Part shown: positions 28,131 to 38,199 of the stretch, one piece after another
How positions within the stretch are numbered: position 1 is the first letter of the stretch
Layout: each line of letters starts with the position of its first letter
DNA from: Planctomycetota bacterium
GTDB lineage: Bacteria; Planctomycetota; B15-G4; JADJEK01
DNA length: 64,000 nucleotides
Assembly (NCBI GenBank): GCA_016709145.1
Contig: JADJEK010000024.1
Span: 1 to 64,000 of the forward strand
Direction: 5' to 3'
Made by a program: the position numbers and the translations under genes
Notes under the pieces: model-generated
The model's database searches: none
The model's input: only the letters and a program-made list of their open reading frames with translations
Told to the model about the DNA's origin: nothing

Positions 28131-29648
28131 TTAGAGATCGAATTGGACGCCTTGCGCAAGGGGCAACTCCGCGCCCCAGTTGATCGTGTTGGTCTGGCGG
28201 CGCATGTAGGCCTTCCACGAGTCCGAGCCCGCTTCGCGCCCCCCCGCCGGTGTCCTTCGTCGCCGAACGCGCCGCCGATCTCGGCTCCGGACGTCCTGAT
28301 GTTGACGTTCGCGATGCCGCAGTCGGACCCGGCAGCGGACAGGAAGCGCTCCGCACGGCGTAGATCCAACGTGAACAACGCCGACGACAAGCCCTGATCG
28401 ACACCATTGTTGAGCGCGATCGCCTCGTCCAGGTCCTTGACTTTGACGACGTAGAGGATCGGGAGCGAACGTTTCCTCGCGCCAGATCTTCCTACCGGCG
28501 TGCGCTTCGACGGATGGCTGGTTCCACGTAGAAGCCCTTGCCCTTCCGCGCTTGCCGCCGGTCAACAGCTTGCCGCCCTGGGCCTTCGCCTCTTCAGCGT
28601 CCATCATCCCGTCGACGGCGCCCTCGTGGACCAGCGGGGCCCATCAGCGTGCCGGCCCCGAGCGGGTCGCCGATCCGGACGCTGCCGTAGGCCTTCACGA
28701 GCTTCGGCACGAGCTTGTCGTGACGCGTTCGTGGACGAGCAGACGGCGAGTCGTCAGCAGCGTTGGCCGGCGGTGCCGACCGCGCCGAAGAGGACGGCGC
28801 GCAGCACAAGGTCGAGGTCCGCGTCCTCCATGACGAGCAGAGCGTTGTTGCCCCGGAGTTCGAGCAGCGTGCGGCCGAGGCGAGCGGCGACGGCTTGCCT
28901 GGATTTGACGGCCCATGCGACACGAGCCGGTCGCGGACACGAGAGCGACGCGACGATCGTCGACGAGCTTCGAGCCGATGCCGATGCCGCGGCCTTGATC
29001 ATGCTGAACACGCCGGCGAGGTCGTGCTTCGCGACGATCGGTTCGATCAAGCGCTGGACCGCGATCGCGGTCAGCGTGACCTCGGACGGCTTCCACACCA
29101 TGACGTCGCCGCAGACGGTCGCGATCATCGCGTTCCACGACCACACGGCCACCGGGAAATTGAACGCGGTGACGATGCTGACGATGCCGAGCGGATGCCA
29201 TTGCTCGTACATGCGGTGGTGCTCTGCGCCTGCTAGGCATCGTGGCGCCGTAGAGCTGGCGCGACAGACCGACCGCGAAGTCGGCGATGTCGATCATCTC
29301 CTGCACTTCGCCTTTGCCCCTTGACAGGATCTTGCCCATCTCGAGGCTCACGAGCGTGCCGAGCGCGTCCTTCTTCGCGCGCAGCGCTTCGCCGATCTCG
29401 CGCACGACGTCGCCGCGCTTCGGAGCGGGCCACGCGCGCCATTTCGCGAACGCGGCTTCCGCGCCGGTCAGGATCTTCTCGTAGGCCTTCGCGTCGCATT
29501 CCGCGCGTCGACGCGATCGGCGCATCGTCGCGCGGCGCGATCGACGTGAACGTCTCGCCGGTGGTCTTCACGAACGAACGACCGTCGCGCGCCGGACGCG
29601 CCTTCTTCGATTCCGGAGTTCGCGGAGCAGAGCGGCGACGTCGACCAT
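28131..29648 (-). pseudogene. ALDH7-type aldehyde dehydrogenase (aminoadipate-semialdehyde dehydrogenase-like), many frameshifts
   Basis: The 1,518 bases match the length of the family (about 505 residues), starting MVDVAALLREL at 29648. Pieces from all frames follow the ALDH7/antiquitin order: AKAYEKILTGAEAAFAKWRAWPA-type helices, PLGIVSIVTAFNFPVAVWSW, VMVWKPSEVTLTA, LLELRGNNALLV with the catalytic Glu, VGTAGQRC with the nucleophile Cys, and the diagnostic end DSWKAYMRRQTNTINWG, LPLAQGVQFDL. In working enzymes of this family the Glu loop reads ELGGNN; here an Arg replaces the first Gly. The enzyme would oxidise aminoadipate semialdehyde in lysine catabolism. At least six frame breaks make it a likely pseudogene. 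Confidence 0.75.
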
Positions 29649-30526
29649 GGCGGGGGGATTTCGAGCGCGCGGAGCGCGGCGTGGTGGAAAGGCGGAAGAG
29701 CGTAGCGATCGCTCGGGGCCGCATGGCCGGATGCACTGGCATCCAGGCAGGCGGGGGAACGAAGTCCTCTGCTCTTTTCGCGTCGACCGCTTCGCGGTCG
29801 AACGACCAAAGGGGGCTTCACAAACGAGGCGATGCCCCCTTTGGGAACCCCCGCGCCCTTGAGTCGCGCGAGAGACTTCACGCGAAGGGACGTCGAGAAC
29901 GGGCTCGGAGCGGCTATTCAAAGCCGCAGGGGTGGCTTCTCGACGGCGTGATTCGCGACCCCTGTCCATTTCGCCCCGGGTGACGTACTGACGAGACGTG
30001 TAGAGCGGATCGCCACAGCTGCGGGCGGGCTGCTGAACGGCCGCTCGAGAGCCTGTTCTCGACGTCCCTTGGCGACGGAGTGGTTACTAGGACGCGCGAG
30101 CTTGAACCCGAGGGAGGACTTCGGGTCGCGCTTCGCGCTCCGCGGTGGCGATTGAAGGCGTGGGGACAGAGCAGATGAGGGGACTGTCCCCACCCGAGCT
30201 CGACGGCCATGACGGGGACGGAGGCGCGTCTGTCCCCGCTCTGTCCCCCGGCGGCATTCTTGTTCGGGTCGTTCCACCACTCCGCCGGTGCCACCGGGTC
30301 CCTTACCACGGGCACCGTTTTCCAGAGTCCCGTTCACGTTCACGTCGACCGATCCGCTCCGCGCCACGATCGGGGGACGGTGGAACCGGGTGCGACCGCT
30401 CGACCGTCCATGCGTTCGCGCTTCGATTCGATTCGGGCTCGCCTGCGGGCTTGCTCGGTGTCGCTCGATGGACGATGCTCCCACCCGCCGCCTTCTCCAC
30501 GCTCTCCCGCTTGCTCGAGGATTCCG
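29649..30526. other. Intergenic region of about 880 bases with inverted repeats
   Basis: No coding frame with motifs was found. It holds a 22-base inverted repeat pair (29885-29906 and 30049-30070) and, further right, repeated GGGGACAG/CTGTCCCC motifs (about 30160-30250) that can pair with each other. The promoter of the secreted PQQ-like gene should lie in the last 150 bases, but none could be defined. Confidence 0.5.
29885..30070. repeat. 22-base inverted repeat pair around about 140 bases
   Basis: The left arm at 29885-29906 starts AAGGGACGTCGAGAAC. The right arm at 30049-30070 is its reverse complement with one mismatch. The inner part contains no gene. It could be a short non-autonomous mobile element or a large cruciform; no target duplication was recognised. 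Confidence 0.5.
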
Positions 30527-32118
30527 ATGCGTTCGAACTCTTGGATCGGTGCGGTGCTCTTCCTTGCTCTCGGTGCTCCGCTGCTCGCCGACGACTGGAC
30601 CAACGCCGGTGGTGGGCCTGGACGCAATGGATCCTCCGACGAAGTCGGGCCCGTGAGTCCGAACCTGCTTTGGTCCGGCGGGCGGAGTTCGATCATCGCT
30701 TGGCAGCCCGTGACGTCCGGTCGCCGCGTGTTCATGGTGCGGCAGCTCGGCTTCGTGCCGAGCGGTGTGCCGAACGAAGCGCCGATCGTCGCGCAGGATC
30801 TCGATACCGGCGCCGAACTGTGGTGACGAACCTGCCGTACAACGCCGGCGACTGGACGACTTGGGTCGCTGGGTGTTCGAACGGACTGGTCTACGCGTCG
30901 CGCGCGGGCAATGGAGCCTCGGTCGCCGCGCGCTTGTACGCATTCGATCAGGTGACCGGCACACAGGCTTGGATCTCGCAGGAGACGATCAAGACCGGGG
31001 CTTACGACGGCGTGGTGTTCGCTCCCGATGGCGATCCGATCGTCGCTTGGCATCAAGCGATCCGGCGCATCGATGCCGACACCGGAGCTACGGTTTGGAC
31101 GACTCCGCGTGTCGGTTCCGTGAGCGGCAACTGCGGCGTCGCGGTCCACGGTGACGCGGTGTACTCGTGCGAAGTCGTGCCCGGCGGCCACGCGATCAAG
31201 CGCTTCGATCTCGCGACCGGTGCTCCGCAATACGTCGGACCGACGATGCCCGGCTTCACGGTGCAGAACGTGCCGATGGTGGGGCCCGACGGCTCGATCT
31301 ACCTGTCGCGCACGCAGAACAACGTGACGGTCGACTTCTTCTACGCATTCGCCGACGACGGCTCCGCGATCACGCAGAAGTGGAGCGTTCCCGCCGGTTG
31401 GTCGACCTCCAGCGAGTTCGCGGTCGGTCCCGATGGCTCCGTCTACATGCTCGCGCCTGGCAACGTGCTCGCGCGACTCGATCCCGCGACCGGCGCGACA
31501 CTGAACACCTCGGTCGTCCTCGCGACGGGAGCGATCACGCCCCGACTCGCCGTCGACTGGGAAGGCAAGGTCTACGCGAGCAACGGCGGTGGTTCGAACG
31601 GACGCGTGTTCTCGTTCAACGCCGATCTGACGACGCGTTGGTCGTTGGCCGTGACCAACGTGAATATCGGTGCGCCGTTGATCGGCGAAGGGGGCACGCT
31701 CGTGATCGCGGGGATCGGCACCAACGTGCGTGCTTACCGCACACCGTCCGCCTGGTCGTCGATCGACGGCGGCATCGCGGGCACGCTCGGTGAGCCCGTG
31801 CTGGTCGGCAAGGGCTCGGCGACCGCGGGTTACCCCGTCGCGCTGCGATTCACGAACGGCGTGGGGTTCATGCCCTCGTGGTTCTTCGTCGGCGCATCGC
31901 GCATCGACGCACCGCTGTTCGGCGGAACTCTCGTCCCCGCTCCGGACATCACGATCGGTCCGTTCTCACTCGACGCGAACGGCGGCATCGAACTCGGCGC
32001 ACCGTGGCCCGCGGGAGTTCCGAGCGGCATCGGTCTGTGGTTCCAAGGCTGGAGCGTGGACGCGGGCGCGCCGCAGGGAATCACCGCGACGAACGGGCTG
32101 AAGCTGACGACGCCCTGA
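30527..32118 (+). CDS. Secreted PQQ-like beta-propeller protein with planctomycete-type C-terminal module, one frameshift
   Basis: About 530 residues. ATG 30527 is followed by a signal peptide (MRSNSWIGAVLFLALGAPLLA, then DDW). PQQ-like repeats follow: APIVAQDLDTGAELW, ARLYAFDQVTGTQAW, QAIRRIDADTGATVWTTP, AIKRFDLATGAPQY, VLARLDPATGATL and RVFSFNADLTTRW. Each carries a DxxTGxxxW-like strand pattern of an eight-bladed propeller. The last 100 residues (NGVGFMPSWFFVGASRIDAP onward) match in style the end of 22479-24842. One G seems missing at about 30824 (ELW then a stop; with the base added it reads ELWVTNLPYNAG). No PQQ-dehydrogenase catalytic residues are evident, so it is probably structural or binding. 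Confidence 0.75.
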
Positions 32119-32149
32119 CGGAGCGACGAGTCACGCGTCGATGCAACCA

Positions 32150-32186
32150 AAGAGCGGCTGCGCACTCGAGGTGCGCAGCCGCTCTT
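32150..32186. terminator. Perfect 16-bp-stem hairpin, bidirectional terminator
   Basis: AAGAGCGGCTGCGCAC at 32150-32165, a TCGAG loop and the exact reverse complement at 32171-32186. It lies between convergent genes (stops at 32118 and 32227), with TTCTC after it on the forward strand. Confidence 0.8.
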
Positions 32187-32226
32187 CTCGTCGAACCGAT
32201 CGATCACGCGCCGTGCGCGTCGTGGA

Positions 32227-33390
32227 TCACTTCGCCGGCTCGAGCGTGTGCGACAGACCCAGGACCGAGAACGACGTGCCGTACGGCTTTGTGCAGTTCG
32301 CGATCCAGAAGTCCCACATCGCGCCGTCCGACTGCTGGCACTTCATGATCTCGGTGCGCAGTCGATCGCGGTAGCGGGCGCGGTCTTCCGGCGGCAACAG
32401 TTCGAGCACGCGCGACGCGTAGTAGTGGCCGAACAAATAGAAGTAGGCCGCGTTCGCGTAGTACGCCTCGTGCGGGATCGGCTTGTTGCGCGCGACGTCG
32501 AGGAACTTGTGGTGCTCGAAGAACAGGTCGAGCCCCTTCGTCAGCGAGCCTTCCGGGAGCTTCGCACCTGCGCGCGTGAGTGCGTAGTTGCAGATCTGGA
32601 TGCGACCGAGCGAGCCACGGACGTTGTCGATGCTCTCGAGCATCAACGAGCCGCGACTCGGCCGCGGCTCGACGTTGTACGTGTACGCGCCCGTCGGCAA
32701 GCGACAGGCCTCGATCGCCTTGACCGCGCCGTTGAACACCTTGTCGTCGACCGTGATGCCCGCGGCACGCGCTTCGACCAGCGCGATGAGTCCGGACGCC
32801 GTCGTGAACGACGTGGCCCACTCGGGCCGCCAGCCCGCGTTCGGATTGGCGTAGTAGCCCCAGCCGCCCTTCGGCGATTGGTACTTCGCCATGCCCTCGA
32901 CGTACGTCGCGGCGGCCACGCGCATGCGCGCTGTCATCGCGTGTTCGGCGAAGTGCGGATGCTGCAGGGCCCGTGACATCGCCGTGAGCCCGTAGATCAG
33001 GCCCCAGACGTTGTCGACGTCCCAGTCGGCCGGACGCACGAGCTTCGCGTTCAGGATCAAGTACTCGATGCCGCGCTCGGCCGCCTTCAGCGACGTCTCG
33101 TCGCGGCCGAGTTCGAGCACCGAGATCGTCGACAGGCCCGTCGTGCCGACCGTCCAGCAGTGGTACGTCGCCGGATTGCCGAACGCGCTCGTGAACGTGG
33201 CGTTCTTCACGCCACCCCACGAACCGTCCTGGTTCTGGTTCTTCAGCAGGTAGTCGACGCCGCGCGTGATCGACGCGATGACGCTGGCGTCGTCGACTTC
33301 GACGCGCGCCTTCGGCGGCGGCGCGACCTTCGCGTCCTCCGCTTGCGCGAACAGCGCGGTGGCGAGCAGTGCGAGCGGAGCGAGGTTCAC
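32227..33390 (-). CDS. Exported prenyltransferase/squalene-cyclase-repeat (alpha/alpha toroid) protein
   Basis: 387 residues from GTG 33390. Signal peptide MNLAPLALLATALFAQA, then EDAKV. Repeats of the terpene-cyclase fold are seen: GVDYLLKNQNQDGSWGG, YEGMAKYQSPKGGWGYY-type, AIEACRLPTGAYTY and IMKCQQSDGAMWDFW, each with the QxxDGSW-like motif. The catalytic DxDD of squalene-hopene cyclases is not seen, and the protein is exported, so it is more likely a binding or scaffold protein than a cyclase. The start codon overlaps the stop of the upstream coiled-coil gene (GTGA), and it is the last gene of a four-gene operon. Confidence 0.75.
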   Translation of the reverse strand: MNLAPLALLATALFAQAEDAKVAPPPKARVEVDDASVIASITRGVDYLLKNQNQDGSWGGVKNATFTSAFGNPATYHCWTVGTTGLSTISVLELGRDETSLKAAERGIEYLILNAKLVRPADWDVDNVWGLIYGLTAMSRALQHPHFAEHAMTARMRVAAATYVEGMAKYQSPKGGWGYYANPNAGWRPEWATSFTTASGLIALVEARAAGITVDDKVFNGAVKAIEACRLPTGAYTYNVEPRPSRGSLMLESIDNVRGSLGRIQICNYALTRAGAKLPEGSLTKGLDLFFEHHKFLDVARNKPIPHEAYYANAAYFYLFGHYYASRVLELLPPEDRARYRDRLRTEIMKCQQSDGAMWDFWIANCTKPYGTSFSVLGLSHTLEPAK

Positions 33391-34115
33391 GGCTTCGGCC
33401 CCGACAACTTGGCCATCTCCTCTTCGATGCCCGCCAGCTCGTTCTGGATGCCCATCAGGCCGATCTGCTTGTTCTTGCGCTGGACCTCGCTGTCGCGCTT
33501 CGCCGACTCGAACGCGTTCTTCTTCGCGATCAGGTCGAGTTCGAGGCGGCGGCGCTCGCGCGGAATCTCGAGCTTCTTCATCGTGTCGATGCCGGCCTCG
33601 TCGAGCTTGATCTGGGCAAGGGTTCGGTCGGCGGCACGCTTGCCGCGGCTGACGACGAACTCGGCCGTCATGTCGTTCAGGTCCTGGTCCTTGTACATGA
33701 GCTCGATCTGCTTGAGCTCGTCGGCGGCCTCCTGCGCGCGGTCCTTGCCGCGCAGCAGGCTGAGGTCCGCTTGCGCGATACGCTGCGGCAGGTCGACCTT
33801 GTCGAACTGATCGAGCTTTTGCTGCGCCAGCGTCAGCTCGGCTTCGGCCGCCGCGAGCTTGTTGGCCAGGTCGATCTCGAAGTTCGCCATCTCCATCTCG
33901 GCGACGGCGAGACGCGCCTTCGTCACCGCCATGCGGCGCTCGACACCCTTGATCTTGGCCGTGTTGTCCTCGGCCGGCTTCGCTTCCGGCTTGGCCTCCT
34001 GCGCGCCAGCGGCGACGGTCGTCGCAACCGGCTCCGCCGTGCCTCCCGGATTGGCGCACGCAGCGCACGGAACGACGAGAGCGGCGAGCAGAGCAACGTG
34101 GCGGATCGACGACAT
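33387..34115 (-). CDS. Exported coiled-coil protein
   Basis: 242 residues from ATG 34115, chosen because GGAG lies 8 bases upstream. The N-terminal MSSIRHVALLAALVVPCAAC is a signal sequence ending in Cys residues that could be a lipoprotein site, though the lipobox is not canonical. From residue about 55 to the end the protein is almost all helix with heptad-like spacing (VTKARLAVAEMEMANFEIDL, KLAAAEAELTLAQQKLDQF, RRRLELDLIAKKNAFESAKR). This resembles the hairpin of HlyD-type adaptors without the lipoyl domains. It overlaps the following toroid protein by 4 bases, so the two are probably made in fixed ratio. No known family is claimed. Confidence 0.75.
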   Translation of the reverse strand: MSSIRHVALLAALVVPCAACANPGGTAEPVATTVAAGAQEAKPEAKPAEDNTAKIKGVERRMAVTKARLAVAEMEMANFEIDLANKLAAAEAELTLAQQKLDQFDKVDLPQRIAQADLSLLRGKDRAQEAADELKQIELMYKDQDLNDMTAEFVVSRGKRAADRTLAQIKLDEAGIDTMKKLEIPRERRRLELDLIAKKNAFESAKRDSEVQRKNKQIGLMGIQNELAGIEEEMAKLSGPKP

Positions 34116-34222
34116 GCAGATCACTCCGAAGGGTCAAAGGGGTTCCCGAATCGGGCCCATCGTGGGAATCCCGATACGGCGAAGCAAGCTCCGCGTGAGG
34201 ACGGAATCGCCGTGCGCCGCGG

Positions 34223-36385
34223 TCATTCCCAGCGCGGAAGGTTCGCGAGGCGCTCTCGGACCGCGGGGTCGACCGTCAGCCCGTACGCGATCCACAGCGG
34301 CGAGACGTCGACTCCGACCGCTCGCGAGAAGCGCTCGACGAACTGGTCGATCTTCTCTTGGTCCGTATGCGGTCGGTTGCGACGCCCGGCGCGTTCGTAC
34401 TCCTGGAACACGCGTGTGAACGGCTCCCAGCCGAACCGCTGTTGGAGTTCGACGTAGGTCATCAACGCGAGGAACGGATCGTCGGACCACGCGCGCGCGT
34501 CGCCGCCCTTTGCCTTCAGCGCCTGCGCGCGCGGCATCGTCTCGACGACGTTTTGGTGCTTCGCGACCGGGATGCCGCAGACCTTCTCCATCGCGTGCAG
34601 TGTGAACAGGTTGCAGGTGACCTCGACGGTGGCGCCCCAGGTCCACGCATCGCGCTGCGCGTTGTGGCCGAGTTCGTGGAAGTGGCCCCAACTGCCTTCG
34701 GTCTTCAACTTCGCGAGGTCGACGACGAGTGGCACGACGTCCAGGAACGTCATGATCGGGTAGCCCGAGTGCATGTACCCGGCCGAGATCTGCGCGTCCG
34801 GCACCAGGCGTTCCTTGTGCGGCGAGATCGGCTCGCCGAGCAACTGGACGTGCGCGGTCCACACCTCGTCCCAGAAGCGCGTGACGGCGTCCGGATCGGC
34901 GACGTCCTTCAAGGCCGACCACGGCAGCGCGAGCACGACGTGTTCGCCTTCGAGTTCGCCCCACGGCGCCATCGGCTGGTTCGCGAGTGCGGCCCATTGT
35001 TCTGGCGTCGTGACGCCGCGGACGAACTGCGCTGCCGCGACGGCGCCGTCGACGTGGACCGCGATCGACGAGCCCACGCGCGACCGATCGACGTCGAGGT
35101 AGATCAGACCGCCGTGCGGACTCGCGACCTCGACCGTGGCCGCGTCGAACGCGCGCGCCATGGCGATCCGCGGCCAACGATCCCAGCGTTCGTGATGCCA
35201 ATTCTCGTCGGTGTGGCAGCCGATCCGCAGCGTGAGCCCTTCGCGCGGGACGTCGGCGCCGAGCACGACGCGGACGACTCCACCCGGCGGCGCGTAGAGG
35301 CCGAGTGCGTGCCATCCCGGAGCGGATGCTTGCACGTGGACGTCGGTCGCGATGCGAGGAGACTTCGCGTCCACGGCGCCGGGGAACGCCGCATGCGACG
35401 GCGCGGCGCCGACGCTCGAGGGATCCGCGGTCTCGAAGCGCTCGGTCGCGTAACGCACGAGCAGTCGGTCCTCGAGCGTGCGCTGCGGCACGTCGGTCGC
35501 GGCTGATGCGAGGAAGCGCTCGAGCTTCGCGTCGAGGCGCTCGCGCAGCGGCGCGATGAGCGTCCGTTCGTCGGCCGGTACGCACCGCAACAACGCATCG
35601 AGCGTGTTCGCGCACCGCGCGCGGCGATCCGGCGCGACGTTCTTCGCGTCCAGCGCCGTGAACGCTTCGGTCGTGCTCGCGGTGCTGAGGGCTCGCCCGA
35701 CGTCGAATCCGTCTTGACCGTCGGGATCCGCGAACTCGTCGGTCACGGCGACGCCGAATTGCGCGAGCACGCGATTCGATGCGAAATCGCGCGACAACGA
35801 CTCCGCGCCGGAGACTTGCATCCAGCCCCAGCCCGTCGCCGCGCACAACAAGCCGGACCCGGCGTTCACGCGCGCCGCGAGCATCGTCGCTTCGTCCGCG
35901 CTGAGCGTCGTGTGCGTGTCCCACAGCACGAGGTCGGCCATCGCCAACTCCGAGCGCGGCAGCGTCTTGATCCCTGCTGCCTCGAGTCGCGCGTCGAGGT
36001 GCGATCCGATCTGGACGGCCCTCGCGTTCGCGCGCTCCAGGCGCAGCCACGTCAGCACGTTCGTCAGCATGCGCTGCGAGCCCGCGCTCGCGTAGGTCGC
36101 GTCCGAGAGGAACGCGTTGTGTCCGAACGCGACGACGCGCCCGCGCTCGGGCTTCGCGGCGACCACGACCGGCACGCCGTTCGTGCCGTCGACGACGGTG
36201 AATGCGAAGCCACCGAATGCGCGAACTCCGCCCGGCGAGCCCGGCGCGACCAACCGGTCGACACCATCGATCAACGCGGCACGATCGGGCGCGAAGCGGT
36301 CCGAGCGCGTCGGGGCCGAGTTCAGTGTGGCACTCGACGCGAGCACGACCAGCGTGACGACCGTCGCGAGCTTCGCCGAGTTCAT
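34223..36385 (-). CDS. Exported M60-family (enhancin/mucinase-like) metallopeptidase
   Basis: 720 residues from ATG 36385. Signal peptide MNSAKLATVVTLVVLASSA. The N-terminal part has a class I amidotransferase-like fold pattern (RVVAFGHNAFLSDATYASAG, ADLVLWDTHTTLSADEATML) common in long M60 proteins. The peptidase domain has SAGYMHSGYPIMTFLD, then HFHELGHN (about residues 566-573), the HExxH zinc site, followed 13 residues later by a Glu in ATVEVTCNLF as third ligand. This fits M60 gluzincins that cut glycoproteins such as mucins. A putative target could be host or environmental glycoproteins or the organism's own surface. The start overlaps the stop of the upstream gene (ATGA). Confidence 0.85.
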   Translation of the reverse strand: MNSAKLATVVTLVVLASSATLNSAPTRSDRFAPDRAALIDGVDRLVAPGSPGGVRAFGGFAFTVVDGTNGVPVVVAAKPERGRVVAFGHNAFLSDATYASAGSQRMLTNVLTWLRLERANARAVQIGSHLDARLEAAGIKTLPRSELAMADLVLWDTHTTLSADEATMLAARVNAGSGLLCAATGWGWMQVSGAESLSRDFASNRVLAQFGVAVTDEFADPDGQDGFDVGRALSTASTTEAFTALDAKNVAPDRRARCANTLDALLRCVPADERTLIAPLRERLDAKLERFLASAATDVPQRTLEDRLLVRYATERFETADPSSVGAAPSHAAFPGAVDAKSPRIATDVHVQASAPGWHALGLYAPPGGVVRVVLGADVPREGLTLRIGCHTDENWHHERWDRWPRIAMARAFDAATVEVASPHGGLIYLDVDRSRVGSSIAVHVDGAVAAAQFVRGVTTPEQWAALANQPMAPWGELEGEHVVLALPWSALKDVADPDAVTRFWDEVWTAHVQLLGEPISPHKERLVPDAQISAGYMHSGYPIMTFLDVVPLVVDLAKLKTEGSWGHFHELGHNAQRDAWTWGATVEVTCNLFTLHAMEKVCGIPVAKHQNVVETMPRAQALKAKGGDARAWSDDPFLALMTYVELQQRFGWEPFTRVFQEYERAGRRNRPHTDQEKIDQFVERFSRAVGVDVSPLWIAYGLTVDPAVRERLANLPRWE

Positions 36386-38100
36386 CCCTTCTTGCCCTTC
36401 GCGCCGCGCATCAGCCATTGATCGGGCACCTGGTAGACCATCGTCATCAGCGCGACGCGGCCGATCGATTGGACGCGGCCGCCGCCGCTCCACGGGCACG
36501 TCACCTCGCCGGGATCGGGCGCTTCGAAGTCGCGTGCGTCGTCGGGCGCGCGCTTCGGCAACGAGCGCTTCAGCATGCCGATGAAGTCGTCCATGTACTT
36601 GCCGCCGCCGTTCAGCGCGAGGCGCGCTCCGAAGAACGCGCCGTACACGCGCGCGATGTTCGACAGCGACGAGTCGGTCGCTGGCAACTCGTCGCCGATC
36701 TGCTTCGCGGCGAACACGACGCGCGGATCGGCGGCCGCGACCGCGCCGAACAGGACCAGTCCATTCGCGAGCGACGCGTAGTCGGACGAGTTGCGCGTCG
36801 ACCAGTTCGATTTCAGTTCGCCGGTCTCCGGCACGAACGTCGGCTCGATCAGCGCGCGCACTTTCTCGATCAACGAGTCGACGTTCGCGACGCGTGCTGA
36901 TCGCGCGGCCGCGAGGCCCATCGCTTCGAAGCCCGTGATCGCGCCGTCGCGGATCTCCTTGTCGGTCTCGAGTTCCTTCGCGATCTCGTCGCGGGCTTCG
37001 AGCGCGCGCTTCAACAGCAAGGGATGACGCGTGCGCGCATAGGTCTCGAGCATGCACGCCGAGACGATCGAGCGTTCGCGGCGCGGATGGCGCTTGTTGT
37101 CGTGCGGCCACGCCATCAGCCAACGCTGCGCGCGCAACACGCACGAGCCGGCCTGCGAGCCGTCACCCGCGCGCACGCCGGCGCCGAGGAACGCGGTCAA
37201 CGCGAGCGCCGTGACCTCGGCCTCGGTGAACTCGTCGTCGGCGGGGAACGAGCCGTCCGCGCGTTGCTCGAGGCGCATCGCGAGCAGCGCCTCTTCGACG
37301 AGGATGCGCATCGCGCGATAGGCCGGCTGGTCGTTCTTCGCGAGCGGCGTCCTGCGATACGGCAGCGACGTCGCGCGATCTCCACCTTCGGTCAGCGACA
37401 ACAGGATGCCGGCGGTGTCGTTCTCGCCCGCGCCGAGCAGGAACAGCACGCGGCCGAACCCCTTCGCCGCGAGCTCGCGCAGGGTGATCACGAGATCGAT
37501 GACGGTCGGCTCCGTGCCGACCGCGAGCGCGACGGTCGCGGACGGTCCCGGTTCACCAGGTGCCGGTCCCGCGAGCAGCTCGGCGGGGAACGTCTCGGCC
37601 GCGAGGCCCTTGCCCTTGCCGGTCAACGCGACGATGCCGCGCAAGTCGACTTCGAGCAGAGGCTCGAGTCCACGCGCCGCGAACTGCTGCGGCGCTTCGC
37701 CGCCGACGCAGATCTCGGCGAGCTGCGGGGCTTGCGCGAGCCATTGCTCCGGGCCCGCCATCACGGTCGTCGTCGCGGAGAAACGCAGCGGCGACTTCGA
37801 CTCGACCAAGCGCACCGGGAATCCCGCGCGGAGCAGGCGATCGAGCGCCATCACGAAGTGCCGTGCCGGCAACTGCAGCGCGTCGCCTTCGCCGACCAAC
37901 ACCGCGTCGAGTGGAGCCCGCGGCGCGAGCGTCTGCGCGATCGTCTCGAGTTCGAACAGGTCCTTGCCGATCGCGACCTTCGTCGGATCGGACGACAGGT
38001 TCACGCGGACGGTCGCGCCGCATTCCGCGGATGGCGAAGTCGCGGACCAGGACACGACGGAAAGGACGAAGGCGAGCAGGGGGGTGGCGTTCGTGCGCAT
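36382..38100 (-). CDS. Exported protein of unknown function, possible toroid repeats
   Basis: 572 residues from ATG 38100, with signal peptide MRTNATPLLAFVLSVVSWSA. The middle and C-terminal parts are helical with segments such as ALLAMRLEQRADGSFPADDE, CVLRAQRWLMAWPHDNKRHP, MLETYARTRHPLLLKRALEA and PTFVPETGELKSNWSTRNSS, which recall the alpha/alpha-toroid repeats of the gene at the end of this operon. The N-terminal 200 residues show two alternating helix-strand units with a weak resemblance to ExbD/TolR periplasmic domains (ARHFVMALDRLLRAGFPVRL and VITLRELAAKGFGRVLF); this is uncertain. It is the first gene of the four-gene operon, overlapping the M60 gene by 4 bases. Confidence 0.65.
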   Translation of the reverse strand: MRTNATPLLAFVLSVVSWSATSPSAECGATVRVNLSSDPTKVAIGKDLFELETIAQTLAPRAPLDAVLVGEGDALQLPARHFVMALDRLLRAGFPVRLVESKSPLRFSATTTVMAGPEQWLAQAPQLAEICVGGEAPQQFAARGLEPLLEVDLRGIVALTGKGKGLAAETFPAELLAGPAPGEPGPSATVALAVGTEPTVIDLVITLRELAAKGFGRVLFLLGAGENDTAGILLSLTEGGDRATSLPYRRTPLAKNDQPAYRAMRILVEEALLAMRLEQRADGSFPADDEFTEAEVTALALTAFLGAGVRAGDGSQAGSCVLRAQRWLMAWPHDNKRHPRRERSIVSACMLETYARTRHPLLLKRALEARDEIAKELETDKEIRDGAITGFEAMGLAAARSARVANVDSLIEKVRALIEPTFVPETGELKSNWSTRNSSDYASLANGLVLFGAVAAADPRVVFAAKQIGDELPATDSSLSNIARVYGAFFGARLALNGGGKYMDDFIGMLKRSLPKRAPDDARDFEAPDPGEVTCPWSGGGRVQSIGRVALMTMVYQVPDQWLMRGAKGKKG

Positions 38101-38199
38101 GGCGCGCGGAGTGTAGACGGCGGCCCGCGCCGCGCCGCTCGTTCCTGGACGATGAAGCGCCTCGGAACGCATCCGAGCGCAGCCGTCGTCAACGCTCCG

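Noticed and set aside
34134..36050. Second reverse open frame (638 codons) inside the M60 gene
   Set aside because: A shadow frame; it lacks the HExxH motif and signal peptide that the other frame has.
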